Shown: positions 7,958-16,388 of the stretch, piece by piece
How positions within the stretch are numbered: position 1 is the first letter of the stretch
Layout of the letters: each line of letters begins with the position of its first letter
Source: Clostridium sp.
GTDB taxonomy: Bacteria; Cyanobacteriota; Vampirovibrionia; Gastranaerophilales; Gastranaerophilaceae
Reading direction: 5' to 3'
Length of the DNA: 63,894 nucleotides
Assembly: GCA_018362895.1 (NCBI GenBank)
Contig: JAHALR010000008.1
Span: forward strand, 1 to 63,894
Made by a program: the position numbers and the translations under genes
The notes under the pieces: generated by a model
What the model was told of the DNA's origin: nothing
The model's input: the letters and a program-made list of their open reading frames with translations, nothing else
Databases searched by the model: none

Positions 7958-8266
7958 TTATAGGTCGTCGATGTTTGAACCATTAAAGTTTGTATTGTGA
8001 GAAGGAAATTCTGTACCGGTATCCAATGCAGGATCAATAGTTTTCAAAACACCCATTCCCCATTTTTTCCACCATACAGTTTTAGATTCTGCTGATATAG
8101 GTGTCATAGGGTCTTTTGTTTTTATTTGAATAATTCTTGAAACATCATCTGAATAGCCTTGATTGTGCAAGAATTCCGGAGACATTGTCTCTTTTACGCT
8201 TAATTCTGCATTAGCACAAGCAGGAATCATAAGCATTAAACCCAATAATAAAAAATATTTTTTCAT
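7958..8266 (-). CDS. Small exported protein, unknown function
   Basis: Encodes 102 aa. The N-terminus is a clear signal sequence (MKKYFLLLGLMLMIPACANA). The sequence MIPAC could also be a lipobox, which would make it a lipoprotein with Cys17 as the first mature residue; alternatively signal peptidase I cuts after ANA. The mature part is polar, with a WWKKWGMGVLKTIDPALDTG segment, and matches no family I know. It stands alone between terminator and ispG. Confidence 0.65.
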   Translation of the reverse strand: MKKYFLLLGLMLMIPACANAELSVKETMSPEFLHNQGYSDDVSRIIQIKTKDPMTPISAESKTVWWKKWGMGVLKTIDPALDTGTEFPSHNTNFNGSNIDDL

Positions 8267-8359
8267 TGATAGTCCTCACATCTTATATTTATTTATATAG
8301 TATATTATTTTCTTAATTTAAGCAAATCCTTTTAATCAAGTATTTATTCCAGGACTTCT

Positions 8360-9412
8360 TCAATTTTCATTTTTTATTATAGTCAAAAGTTCATTCAAAA
8401 GATTTTCTTCCGGAACTCTTTTTATGATTTCACCTTTTTTAAAGATATATCCTTCTTTTATAGCTCCTGCAACACCATAATCAGCATGTTTAGCTTCGCC
8501 AGGACCGTTCACAGGACAACCCATTACTGCAACAGTGAGAGGTTTATCTATATTCTTCAAGGCATCTTCAACTTTTTTTGCAAGACTTATCAAATCAATC
8601 TGACATCTTCCGCAAGTAGGACAAGACACAAAATTTATACCCTTTTGACGTAAATCAAGAGATTTTAAAATTGAAAAACCTGCATGAACTTCTTCAACAG
8701 GATTTTCTGTAAGTGAAACTCGTATAGTATCACCTATGCCTTCTGCAAGAAGAGTCCCCAAACCAACGGAAGATTTTACTAGACCGCCTTTGAGTGTTCC
8801 CGACTCAGTAACGCCAAGATGCAAAGGATAATCAACCTTTTGGGAAATTGAACGATATGCTTCAATTGTTGTCAAAACACTGCTCGATTTTAAGGAAATT
8901 TTTATTTTATCAAAATCATTGTCTTCTAAAATTTTTATATGCTCCATTGCACTCATAACCATTTTCTCAGAAAGTGGAATGTCGAGTGCAGCAATGTTTT
9001 TTTCCAATGAACCCGCATTAATACCTATCCTAATAGGTACATTATTTGTCTTCGCAAGATCGACAACTTTTTTAACATTCTCGGTTCTCCCAATATTGCC
9101 CGGATTTAATCTTAATGCATCTATTCCGTTTTCTATACATTGTATTGCAAGGCGATAATCAAAATGGATATCAGCAATAACAGGAATTTTAACTTGCTTT
9201 TTTATTTCCTTTACAGCTGAGGCCGCATCTTTATTCAAAACTGCCAGCCTAATGAGTTCACAGCCCGCTTCTTGAAGTTCTGCAATTTGTCTTACAGTTG
9301 CTGAAACATCCCGTGTATCTGTATTACACATGGATTGCACTGAAATTGGAGCATCGCCCCCTATTTTCACATCACCTATTTGAATTTGTTTCGAAAGTCT
9401 TCTTTTAATCAT
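8360..9412 (-). CDS. ispG: 4-hydroxy-3-methylbut-2-en-1-yl diphosphate synthase IspG
   Basis: Encodes 350 aa. IspG is the penultimate MEP-pathway enzyme; it reduces MEcPP to HMBPP using a [4Fe-4S] cluster, feeding isoprenoid and undecaprenyl phosphate synthesis. The TIM-barrel part runs to about 250 (PISVQSMCNTDTRDV, PVIADIHFDYRLA, LRLNPGNIG). The cluster ligands are Cys264 and Cys267 (CPTCGRC) and Cys299 (GCPVNGPGE), followed by the conserved Glu. The start lacks a Shine-Dalgarno sequence; a TAAAAT box lies 9 bp upstream, suggesting a very short leader. Divergent from the phosphoesterase gene. Confidence 0.97.
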   Translation of the reverse strand: MIKRRLSKQIQIGDVKIGGDAPISVQSMCNTDTRDVSATVRQIAELQEAGCELIRLAVLNKDAASAVKEIKKQVKIPVIADIHFDYRLAIQCIENGIDALRLNPGNIGRTENVKKVVDLAKTNNVPIRIGINAGSLEKNIAALDIPLSEKMVMSAMEHIKILEDNDFDKIKISLKSSSVLTTIEAYRSISQKVDYPLHLGVTESGTLKGGLVKSSVGLGTLLAEGIGDTIRVSLTENPVEEVHAGFSILKSLDLRQKGINFVSCPTCGRCQIDLISLAKKVEDALKNIDKPLTVAVMGCPVNGPGEAKHADYGVAGAIKEGYIFKKGEIIKRVPEENLLNELLTIIKNEN

Positions 9413-9487
9413 AATATGTTTATTTTATCACCAAAAAAAATTACAAATCTATGATAAAATTAACTTGTATTTTAATGAGGCAAAAGT

Positions 9488-10234
9488 ATGAAAATTGCAA
9501 TTATTTCAGATATACACGGCAATATACAGGCACTTGAAGCTGTAATGCAAAACATCAAACAAGAAAAATGCGAAAAGATATTTTGTCTGGGCGATCTTGC
9601 TATGGCTGGACCTGAACCATCAAAAACCATTGATAAAATAAAAGAACTTCAAAAAACAACAGATTTTATACTCATACAAGGTAACACGGATGAGATGATA
9701 GCAAATTGTGACAACCAAATTTTACACATGCTTAAAGAAAATAACCCTATTATGGCAAATGCGCTTCAAAGTGACATTCAAGAAATTTCGGAAGAGCAAA
9801 AATTATTTTTGAGAAATCTTCCAAAACAAAAAGAAACAGAAATAGAAGGATTAAAAATCCTTCTTGTACATGGCAGCCCAAGAAAAAACAATGAAAATAT
9901 TTATCCGGATTTAAAAATTGAAGAAGTAGAAGAAATGATATCCCAAACTGATGCAGACATTATATTTTGCGGCCACACACATATGCCTTGCGGTTACCAA
10001 ACCAATACAAAACAAACTGTCGTCAATGTCGGAAGTATAGGCAGACCCTTCAGTGAAGAGCCAAAATCCTGTTATGCTGTTTTGGAAATTAACAATAAAG
10101 AATTTTCTATAAAACACAATTTTATTAATTATGACTTTAAAACAGCAGCAGAAATTCTTAAAGAAAGAGGCTTTGACGGGGCTGACAAACTCGCTCAAAT
10201 GCTTATACATGCCACATCAAGATACCCCCAATAA
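9488..10234 (+). CDS. Calcineurin-like metallophosphoesterase (YfcE/MJ0936 type)
   Basis: Encodes 248 aa. All five metal-binding motifs of the dimetal phosphoesterase fold are visible: ISDIHGN (residues 6-12), LGDLAMAGP near 36, QGNTDE near 60, VHGSPR near 125 and CGHTHMP near 160. The closing NVGSIGRP is typical of the YfcE-like group acting on small phosphodiesters or phosphoproteins. GAGG lies 10 bp before the ATG. Followed 10 bp later by purB, so probably co-transcribed. Natural substrate not predictable. Confidence 0.9.
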   Translation: MKIAIISDIHGNIQALEAVMQNIKQEKCEKIFCLGDLAMAGPEPSKTIDKIKELQKTTDFILIQGNTDEMIANCDNQILHMLKENNPIMANALQSDIQEISEEQKLFLRNLPKQKETEIEGLKILLVHGSPRKNNENIYPDLKIEEVEEMISQTDADIIFCGHTHMPCGYQTNTKQTVVNVGSIGRPFSEEPKSCYAVLEINNKEFSIKHNFINYDFKTAAEILKERGFDGADKLAQMLIHATSRYPQ

Positions 10235-10244
10235 GGAATAAAAA

Positions 10245-11540
10245 ATGATTGAAAGATACAGCTTAAAAGAAATGAAAGAATTGTGGGAGCTGAAATCAAA
10301 ATTCAGCTACTACTTAAAAGTGGAACTTGCAGTATGTGAAGCTTACAATGAACAGGGAAAAATTCCTGATGAGGACTTGAGAAAAATAAAAGAAAAAGCA
10401 GCTTTTTCAATTTCAAGAATTGATGAAATTGAAAAGGAAGTCGGACATGACGTAATAGCATTTTTGACAAATGTGAATGAAAATGTCGGAGAATCCTCAA
10501 GATACATTCACATGGGGATGACAAGTTCAGATGTAATAGACACGGCTTTTGCACTTCAGATTCAAAAAGCATCAGAGATTATAGAAAAAGATTTGGATAA
10601 CGTAATCGAAACAATCAGAAACAAGGCTATTGAGCACAAAGAAACAGTTTGCATAGGGCGTTCACACGGCATACACGCAGAGCCAATGACTTTTGGTGTA
10701 AAACTATGCAGCTGGCTTGATTTATTTGAAAGAGCAAAAAAAAGATTTATTATTGCAAAAGAAGAAATCCGTGTCGGTCAAATTTCAGGGCCTGTCGGCA
10801 CATACAGTAATATATCACCTGAAATAGAACAAATTACCTGCAAAAAGCTTGGTTTGAGACCGGCAAAAATCTCTACACAGGTTATTGCCAGAGACTATCA
10901 TGCTAATTACATGCAAACACTTGCTTTAATAGCTAGCGCAATTGAACAATGTGCAATAGAAATTAGACACCTTCAACGAACAGAAGTGCTTGAAGTAGAA
11001 GAGGCATTTAAAAAAGGACAGAAAGGTTCTTCTGCTATGCCACACAAAAAGAACCCTATTTCTTCCGAAAATCTGTCAGGACTCGCCAGAGTCGTAAAAA
11101 GTAATGCAATTGCATCATTGGAAAACATTCCTCTATGGCATGAAAGAGATATTTCGCACAGTTCTGTTGAAAGAATAACATTTCCTGATTCAACAATTCT
11201 AATTGACTATATGCTAAACAGATTTAACAGGCTTGTTGAAGGTCTTGTTGTTCACAAAATAAACATGCTAAAAAACAGCTGTTTATATGGAGGCATTGTA
11301 TATTCACAAAGAGTACTGCTTGCACTTACAGAAAAAGGTCTTTCAAGAGAGAAAGCCTATGAACTTGTTCAAAGCAATGCTTTAAGAGCATTCAACAATC
11401 CGGAAGGAAATTTTAAACAAAATCTTCTTAATAACAAAGAAATATGCAATATTCTTACAAAAGAAGAAATTGAAAACTGTTTCAATTCAAGTTACTATTT
11501 GAGAAACATTCATAAAATATATGAAAGGTTTGGAATTTAA
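10245..11540 (+). CDS. purB: Adenylosuccinate lyase
   Basis: Encodes 431 aa. PurB removes fumarate from SAICAR and from adenylosuccinate in purine and AMP synthesis. The fumarase/aspartase superfamily signature GSSAMPHKKNP is at about 261-271, with the upstream HMGMTSSDVIDTA and the catalytic His region RSHGIHAEPMTFG. Length is normal for the short bacterial type. Its TAA shares a base with the ATG of the next gene (TAATG), indicating coupling. The downstream genes encode an unknown anchored protein and RibD. Confidence 0.97.
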   Translation: MIERYSLKEMKELWELKSKFSYYLKVELAVCEAYNEQGKIPDEDLRKIKEKAAFSISRIDEIEKEVGHDVIAFLTNVNENVGESSRYIHMGMTSSDVIDTAFALQIQKASEIIEKDLDNVIETIRNKAIEHKETVCIGRSHGIHAEPMTFGVKLCSWLDLFERAKKRFIIAKEEIRVGQISGPVGTYSNISPEIEQITCKKLGLRPAKISTQVIARDYHANYMQTLALIASAIEQCAIEIRHLQRTEVLEVEEAFKKGQKGSSAMPHKKNPISSENLSGLARVVKSNAIASLENIPLWHERDISHSSVERITFPDSTILIDYMLNRFNRLVEGLVVHKINMLKNSCLYGGIVYSQRVLLALTEKGLSREKAYELVQSNALRAFNNPEGNFKQNLLNNKEICNILTKEEIENCFNSSYYLRNIHKIYERFGI

Positions 11541-12154
11541 TGGGCTGTTTAAAATTTATAATCAAAGTTGCAATTGTAGTTCTTGCAATTATAGGTTTTA
11601 AATCTCTCGGTGGTTGGGACTGGGTAGTAAAGAACTGGCACCCTTTTGAAAAACCTTCACAAGAAACACTTATAGAAAAAAGCAAAGATGTTGCAGATTT
11701 TTCAAAAATTCCTGATGAATATGAAATATCAAAATCAGCCAATGTCTTAGGTTATAGAGCAGTACTGGCTGAACATGATGCAACAGGTCAAAAACTTGCC
11801 GTAATAAACCAAAACAAAACATTGAATTTAACAAAAAAAGATTTTAAAGACGGTACTCTAAAAAAGAAAATTGATAATATCAATGAAAAACTTCAATATC
11901 AATATATTCATGTAGAGAACTTCAAAATACTGAAACAAGGTACAATGCAAACTATGGGACAAACAGTGCCCTATGTGCAGTTCGAAGCTGAAGTCACAAA
12001 CCTTCCTGTAAAAAAAATCAAAGGAATCATAGCTGTGGCTGAAGATAAAAACGGAAAAGATAAAGTCATTGTTTCAGCAAATCAAGACGGAAAATATTCA
12101 CAAATAATTGCAGAACAATTCTTCAAAAAAGTAAAATTAAATGAAAAATTATAA
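11540..12154 (+). CDS. Membrane-anchored protein, unknown function
   Basis: Encodes 204 aa. One N-terminal hydrophobic helix (KFIIKVAIVVLAIIGF, residues 5-20) anchors a soluble extracytoplasmic domain of about 180 residues with alternating polar and beta-prone stretches (VPYVQFEAEVTNLPVKKIKGIIAVAED). No family recognised. The start overlaps the purB stop by one base, and its end overlaps ribD by 14 bp, so expression is coupled to both. The tight packing suggests a housekeeping role, but none can be named. Confidence 0.8.
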   Translation: MGCLKFIIKVAIVVLAIIGFKSLGGWDWVVKNWHPFEKPSQETLIEKSKDVADFSKIPDEYEISKSANVLGYRAVLAEHDATGQKLAVINQNKTLNLTKKDFKDGTLKKKIDNINEKLQYQYIHVENFKILKQGTMQTMGQTVPYVQFEAEVTNLPVKKIKGIIAVAEDKNGKDKVIVSANQDGKYSQIIAEQFFKKVKLNEKL

Positions 12155-13235
12155 TCTTTATATGAAAAAAGCTATCACTCTGGCCAAAAAGGGGGAAGGA
12201 AAAGTTTCGCCTAATCCGCTGGTTGGGGCCATTGTACTTGATAGCAAAAATAAAATAATAGGCAAAGGCTGGCACAAAAAATACGGAGAAGCTCATGCCG
12301 AAGTTAATGCGATTAAAAATGCAATTAAAAACGGATATGATTGCAAAGGAGCAACAATAGTTGTTACGCTTGAACCCTGTTCACACTTCGGGAAAACACC
12401 GCCTTGTGCGGATCTTATAATAGAAAAAGGATTCAAAAAAGTGATAATCGGTTGTACAGACCCGAATCCGATTGTTGCCGGAAACGGTATAAAAAAACTT
12501 AAAAGAGCAGGAATAGAAGTAATTACAGGGACATTAGAAGAAGATTGCAGACAGCTAAACGAAATCTTTTTCAAAAATCAGCTGAAAAAAATGCCATTTA
12601 TTGCAATAAAAACAGCAACAACAATGGATGGAAAAATTGCAACAAAAACAGGTTCGTCAAAATGGATTACATCAGAAAAAGCAAGAAAAGACGTACAAAA
12701 ATTAAGAAACAAATATGATGCAATATTGACGGGTTCAGGAACAATCATTGCAGATAACCCTTCTTTGACATGCCGTATGAAAAACGGAAAAAATCCAATA
12801 AGAATAATAATAGACTCTCAACTGAAAACTTCACCCAAAGCAAATGTTTATAAGAATGACAAAACAAAAGTCTACATCGCAATAAAAGAAACAACAAAAA
12901 TCAAAAGTTTTCCTTTGAATGTAGAGTTTATCAAATGCAAAACAATAAATGAAAAAATTGACTTAACAGATCTTGTGCTTAAACTTTATGAAAAAGGTAT
13001 AAGAAGCATACTTATCGAGGCAGGTGGAAAGCTAAACGGTGAGTTTATAAAAAAACACCTTGCCGACAAAATTTATCAGTATATTGCACCTAAAATCACA
13101 GGTGATAATGAATCAAAAACTTTTTTATCTGGTTTCGACACAAAAGATATAAACAAATCAATAGAATTATCCTTAAAATCAACAAAAATGCTTATTCCTG
13201 ACCTTCGTTTGGAATCATATATACAGTATATTTAG
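12141..13235 (+). CDS. ribD: Bifunctional riboflavin biosynthesis deaminase/reductase RibD
   Basis: Encodes 364 aa. RibD deaminates the pyrimidine made by RibA and reduces the ribosyl side chain with NADPH. The N-terminal zinc deaminase has HAE (His52, Glu54) and the PC motif CSHFGKTPPC (Cys80, Cys89). The reductase starts near residue 150 (FIAIKTATTMDGKIAT) and keeps SSKWIT and the IEAGGKLNG nucleotide-binding loop. Full length. No FMN riboswitch or other rib gene is adjacent, so ribA/ribB/ribE must lie elsewhere. Confidence 0.96.
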   Translation: MKNYNLYMKKAITLAKKGEGKVSPNPLVGAIVLDSKNKIIGKGWHKKYGEAHAEVNAIKNAIKNGYDCKGATIVVTLEPCSHFGKTPPCADLIIEKGFKKVIIGCTDPNPIVAGNGIKKLKRAGIEVITGTLEEDCRQLNEIFFKNQLKKMPFIAIKTATTMDGKIATKTGSSKWITSEKARKDVQKLRNKYDAILTGSGTIIADNPSLTCRMKNGKNPIRIIIDSQLKTSPKANVYKNDKTKVYIAIKETTKIKSFPLNVEFIKCKTINEKIDLTDLVLKLYEKGIRSILIEAGGKLNGEFIKKHLADKIYQYIAPKITGDNESKTFLSGFDTKDINKSIELSLKSTKMLIPDLRLESYIQYI

Positions 13236-13239
13236 TTGA

Positions 13240-13268
13240 TTGAATTATTCTTAAAATTCGAATAAAAT
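13240..13268 (+). promoter_or_regulatory. Promoter of the GAF-GGDEF gene, predicted leaderless
   Basis: TTGAAT (13240-13245), a 17-nt spacer and TAAAAT (13263-13268). Seven bases separate the -10 from the ATG at 13276. Transcription is therefore expected to begin at, or one base before, the start codon. Confidence 0.6.
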
Positions 13269-13275
13269 AGGTATT

Positions 13276-14883
13276 ATGGAAAATCTTTCGGAAAAAATCA
13301 CCACACTGCAAAAGAATTTTTATGACCTGAACAGTTTATTTGAACTGAGCATAATAGCGACCCAGGCCGATTCTATTGAAGATTTGATTGAAAAAATCAC
13401 TGATTTTATTACACAATCACTAAGCATTGAAAATGTCAGATTTTTCATAAACCATGATCGTGTTTATTACATGGTAGCCAATCAAAAAAATGATGACCAC
13501 GAATTCTTTCAGTTTGAAAATGATGAAGAAGGTTTCTGGGAAGTTTTAAACAAAAATGAATTCATAAAAGTCTCTGATGATAATGGTCGACCTATATATA
13601 AATCTTTCTGGGATAAATATGACCTGCACAATCTTAACAGCTCATTTTTCAAACTGTTCCAAAAAGATTCAATCCCTTATTTCATTTGTTCGATTGGGTC
13701 AAAAACAGACGGAACTACATTTTCTGATGAAGATTTACACTATCTTACAAAAGTATTCAACTATATTGGACCTATTCTGATTAAATACATCAAACGTCGT
13801 GATCAGGAAAATGACCTGAAAAAGCTACAAAAATCACTTCATAATATTTCTATTCTATACAATATTTCACAGGCTGTTAACTTTATTGATGACTTGAAAA
13901 GACTGCTGCGTGTAATTTTAAACAAAGCACTTGAAACAATTGATGCAGAAAAAGGTTCGTTGATGCTTTATAATTTTGCGGAAAACGTATTACAAACAAA
14001 AGTTGTATATGGTTTAGCGAATAAAAACCTTGAAACAGAAATTAATAACGGACTCATTGAATGCTCAAAAATAAAAGTAGGAGAAGGCATTGCCGGTACG
14101 GTTTTTGTTGAAAAAAAATCTATAATATCAAACCTTGGCCAAAACGATCCAAGGTTCATAGACAACGGAGGAGAACTCAACGTTTCATCACTTTTATGCG
14201 TACCTCTAATAGCAAAAGGCGAACCTATCGGCGTAATAAATATTACGAATAAATTGAACGGGAAACTATTTAACAAACAGGATCTTGAATTCATCGAAGC
14301 TCTTGCCAATCAAGCAGCAATTGCAATAGACAACGCAAAACTATATGAACTGGCAACAAAAGATGGTTTAACCAAATTATACATATACAGACATTTCTAT
14401 ACACTTTTAGAAAACGAAATAAAACGTTCATCAAGATACAATCACGAAATGACTCTTCTTATGATGGATATTGACAATTTCAAATCCGTAAATGATACAT
14501 ACGGACACCCTGTTGGAGACCAGGTGCTAAGAGAAATTGCAAGCTGTATTCAACAAACCATAAGAAAAATCGATATTGCATCAAGATACGGCGGAGAAGA
14601 ATTCACTGTAATCCTTCCTGAAACCAATATCAATGATGCCAAAATTATTGCTGAAAGAATCAGAAAAAATATAGCAGCAATTAAAATTAATGTGAAAGAT
14701 GATATTTATATATGTCCGACAGTAAGTATAGGTATGAGTGAATATCCTTCTTGTGCTTTAGATGAACAAACATTGATAGAACTTGCCGATGTTGCCTTAT
14801 ACAATGCAAAAAATAACGGCAAAAATTGCATTTGTGAATATAATCCCAACACAGGCTGTACACTTATTCCAAGAGGTGAATAG
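13276..14883 (+). CDS. Diguanylate cyclase with GAF sensor domain
   Basis: Encodes 535 aa, no membrane segment. An N-terminal region (about 1-175) looks like a degenerate GAF-type domain, followed by a coiled linker and a clear GAF domain (about 190-355; VGEGIAGTVF, SLLCVPLIAKGEPIGVINI, FIEALANQAAIAIDNA). The C-terminal GGDEF domain (about 365-525) has an intact active site, RYGGEEF, and an RKID inhibitory site five residues upstream, so it should make c-di-GMP from GTP and be product-inhibited. The ligand sensed is unknown. A very similar design occurs in the gene at 61043. Confidence 0.92.
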   Translation: MENLSEKITTLQKNFYDLNSLFELSIIATQADSIEDLIEKITDFITQSLSIENVRFFINHDRVYYMVANQKNDDHEFFQFENDEEGFWEVLNKNEFIKVSDDNGRPIYKSFWDKYDLHNLNSSFFKLFQKDSIPYFICSIGSKTDGTTFSDEDLHYLTKVFNYIGPILIKYIKRRDQENDLKKLQKSLHNISILYNISQAVNFIDDLKRLLRVILNKALETIDAEKGSLMLYNFAENVLQTKVVYGLANKNLETEINNGLIECSKIKVGEGIAGTVFVEKKSIISNLGQNDPRFIDNGGELNVSSLLCVPLIAKGEPIGVINITNKLNGKLFNKQDLEFIEALANQAAIAIDNAKLYELATKDGLTKLYIYRHFYTLLENEIKRSSRYNHEMTLLMMDIDNFKSVNDTYGHPVGDQVLREIASCIQQTIRKIDIASRYGGEEFTVILPETNINDAKIIAERIRKNIAAIKINVKDDIYICPTVSIGMSEYPSCALDEQTLIELADVALYNAKNNGKNCICEYNPNTGCTLIPRGE

Positions 14884-14906
14884 ATATTTATTTAGCCTTG
14901 CTGATT

Positions 14907-14982
14907 AATCCCCTTCGGGTATAGTTATCTTGATAATTTTATTTAAAATTATCAAATAATGAATCAAATTAAAAAGGGGATT
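14907..14982 (+). promoter_or_regulatory. Self-complementary leader that can mask a ribosome-binding site
   Basis: AATCCCCTT (14907-14915) is perfectly complementary to AAGGGGATT (14974-14982), which contains the Shine-Dalgarno AAGGGG of the gene at 14985. Between them lies a 9-bp hairpin (GATAATTTT 14932-14940 with AAAATTATC 14945-14953). The first arm can also form a small local CCC/GGG hairpin (14910-14919). Pairing would block translation. As the right arm is followed by TTTT, the long stem could also act as a terminator of the upstream gene. Confidence 0.5.
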
Positions 14983-14984
14983 TT

Positions 14985-15797
14985 ATGAAAATATGGAAAA
15001 CTCTGTTTTTAATATGCTTAACAGTAAGCATTACTATGCCTGTATATTCTGCAATAAATGGAACAGTCGAAAAAAAGGGAACAGGTGATTACAATCAGGT
15101 CATTGACTCAAAAAGTGGAAATCCAATTGGCTCAGCAGACGTAGCATTACCTTCAAAAGGCTGGCAAACAAAAACTGACAGTGAAGGGAAATTCAACCTT
15201 GGTGCAAAAATTGATGCACCTACAATTATGTCGGTTCAAAAAGAAGGTTACAAACCATTTTCACTGACTGTTGACGGAAATTCAACCTCAAAACCGATTG
15301 TTATTGGCATAGAAAAAACAAATCCTCATGACATCATAATAGACAAAGACATGTATCATATCGGAGATGACAACTACTCTGAAAACTCAGCGAATGCCTC
15401 CGAATTCAGAATCAAAGCAATCGGACCTTTTTACACAAAAAACTTTCCATTTAAAACTCTCGCAGCTAACGAGGATGCATATTTGATTATCGGGTCTGTA
15501 ATCGGCATTGATACAAAAATGGCACGTGATATGGGACAGTCAAAAGTAACAACAGCATACGCATCTGCGCCACAAATTTTCTTTAACGGAAACATGATTG
15601 CTGAACTCAATCTTAACGGAGACAACCAGCAAATAAAAATTCCAAGAAACATAATCAAACAAAATGCAAACAATCAGATTACAATAAAAACAGGTAAAAA
15701 CCTTTTTCAAATGGCATATATAGACTATGACGACATTGAACTTATGAACCTTTTTATAGAAACCAGAAGCAAAAATCTTTTAAGCGAAGAGCAATAA
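14985..15797 (+). CDS. Exported protein with carboxypeptidase regulatory-like domain
   Basis: Encodes 270 aa. Signal peptide MKIWKTLFLICLTVSITMPV, probably cut after YSA. Residues about 35-105 match the carboxypeptidase-D regulatory-like beta-sandwich (SKSGNPIGSADVALPSKG, TDSEGKFNLGA, QKEGYKPF). The remaining 150 residues are a second all-beta part I cannot place, containing NGNMIAELNLNGDNQQIKIP. No catalytic motif is seen; such domains usually serve in binding or scaffolding at the envelope. A strong AAGGGG lies 5 nt before the ATG and is complementary to the leader. Its stop codon lies inside the downstream terminator palindrome. Confidence 0.75.
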   Translation: MKIWKTLFLICLTVSITMPVYSAINGTVEKKGTGDYNQVIDSKSGNPIGSADVALPSKGWQTKTDSEGKFNLGAKIDAPTIMSVQKEGYKPFSLTVDGNSTSKPIVIGIEKTNPHDIIIDKDMYHIGDDNYSENSANASEFRIKAIGPFYTKNFPFKTLAANEDAYLIIGSVIGIDTKMARDMGQSKVTTAYASAPQIFFNGNMIAELNLNGDNQQIKIPRNIIKQNANNQITIKTGKNLFQMAYIDYDDIELMNLFIETRSKNLLSEEQ

Positions 15798-15824
15798 CAA
15801 AGGAGGCTTAAGCCTCCTTTGTTA
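15795..15824. terminator. Perfect palindromic terminator shared by convergent genes
   Basis: A 30-nt perfect palindrome with two 15-nt arms (15795-15809 and 15810-15824) and G/C core GGAGGCTT/AAGCCTCC. The outer three bases on each side are the TAA stop codons of the 14985 gene (plus) and of apt (minus). T-rich outer arms suit termination in both directions. Confidence 0.85.
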
Positions 15825-16349
15825 TAAACCTTTATATTGAATCATAGAAACAACATCTATATCTTTAAGTTTTTCTCTGCCTCCCAGATCAGAAAGTTCA
15901 ATTATGAAGGCAGCACCAACAATATTAGCACCTGTCTGCTTAAGAAGTTTGCAAGCCGCATCCACTGTTCCACCTGTTGCAAGCAAATCATCAATAACAA
16001 GAACGTTCTTACCCGGTTCAACCGCATCAGCATGCATTTCAATTCTGTCTGTACCATATTCCAGTTCATATTCCTGTGAAATTGTTTCAGCAGGAAGTTT
16101 TCCGGGTTTACGAATCATAACAAACCCTGCACCGAGTTTATAAGCAAGAGCAGAACCAAAAATAAAACCTCTGGATTCGATTCCGACAACATAATCAATT
16201 TTTTTGTCTTCATACTGCTCTGTCAAAAAGTCAATCATAAACTTCAATGCTTTAGCATCTTTAACAGCAGTTGTAATATCTCTGAATATAATTCCTTTTT
16301 TAGGAAAATCGATAATATCTCTCACCTTTGATTCGACATAATTCTGCAT
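15822..16349 (-). CDS. apt: Adenine phosphoribosyltransferase
   Basis: Encodes 175 aa, normal size. Apt makes AMP from adenine and PRPP in purine salvage. The PRPP-binding motif VLVIDDLLATGGT is near residues 115-127. IVGIESRGFIFGSALAY and the FVMIRKPGKLP loop are characteristic of Apt rather than other phosphoribosyltransferases. It lies 39 bp after metY in the same direction; metY-apt could be one transcript. Confidence 0.96.
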   Translation of the reverse strand: MQNYVESKVRDIIDFPKKGIIFRDITTAVKDAKALKFMIDFLTEQYEDKKIDYVVGIESRGFIFGSALAYKLGAGFVMIRKPGKLPAETISQEYELEYGTDRIEMHADAVEPGKNVLVIDDLLATGGTVDAACKLLKQTGANIVGAAFIIELSDLGGREKLKDIDVVSMIQYKGL

Positions 16350-16388
16350 CTTTTTCTGTGTTCCTTTTCTTTTCTTTACCTGTAAAAA

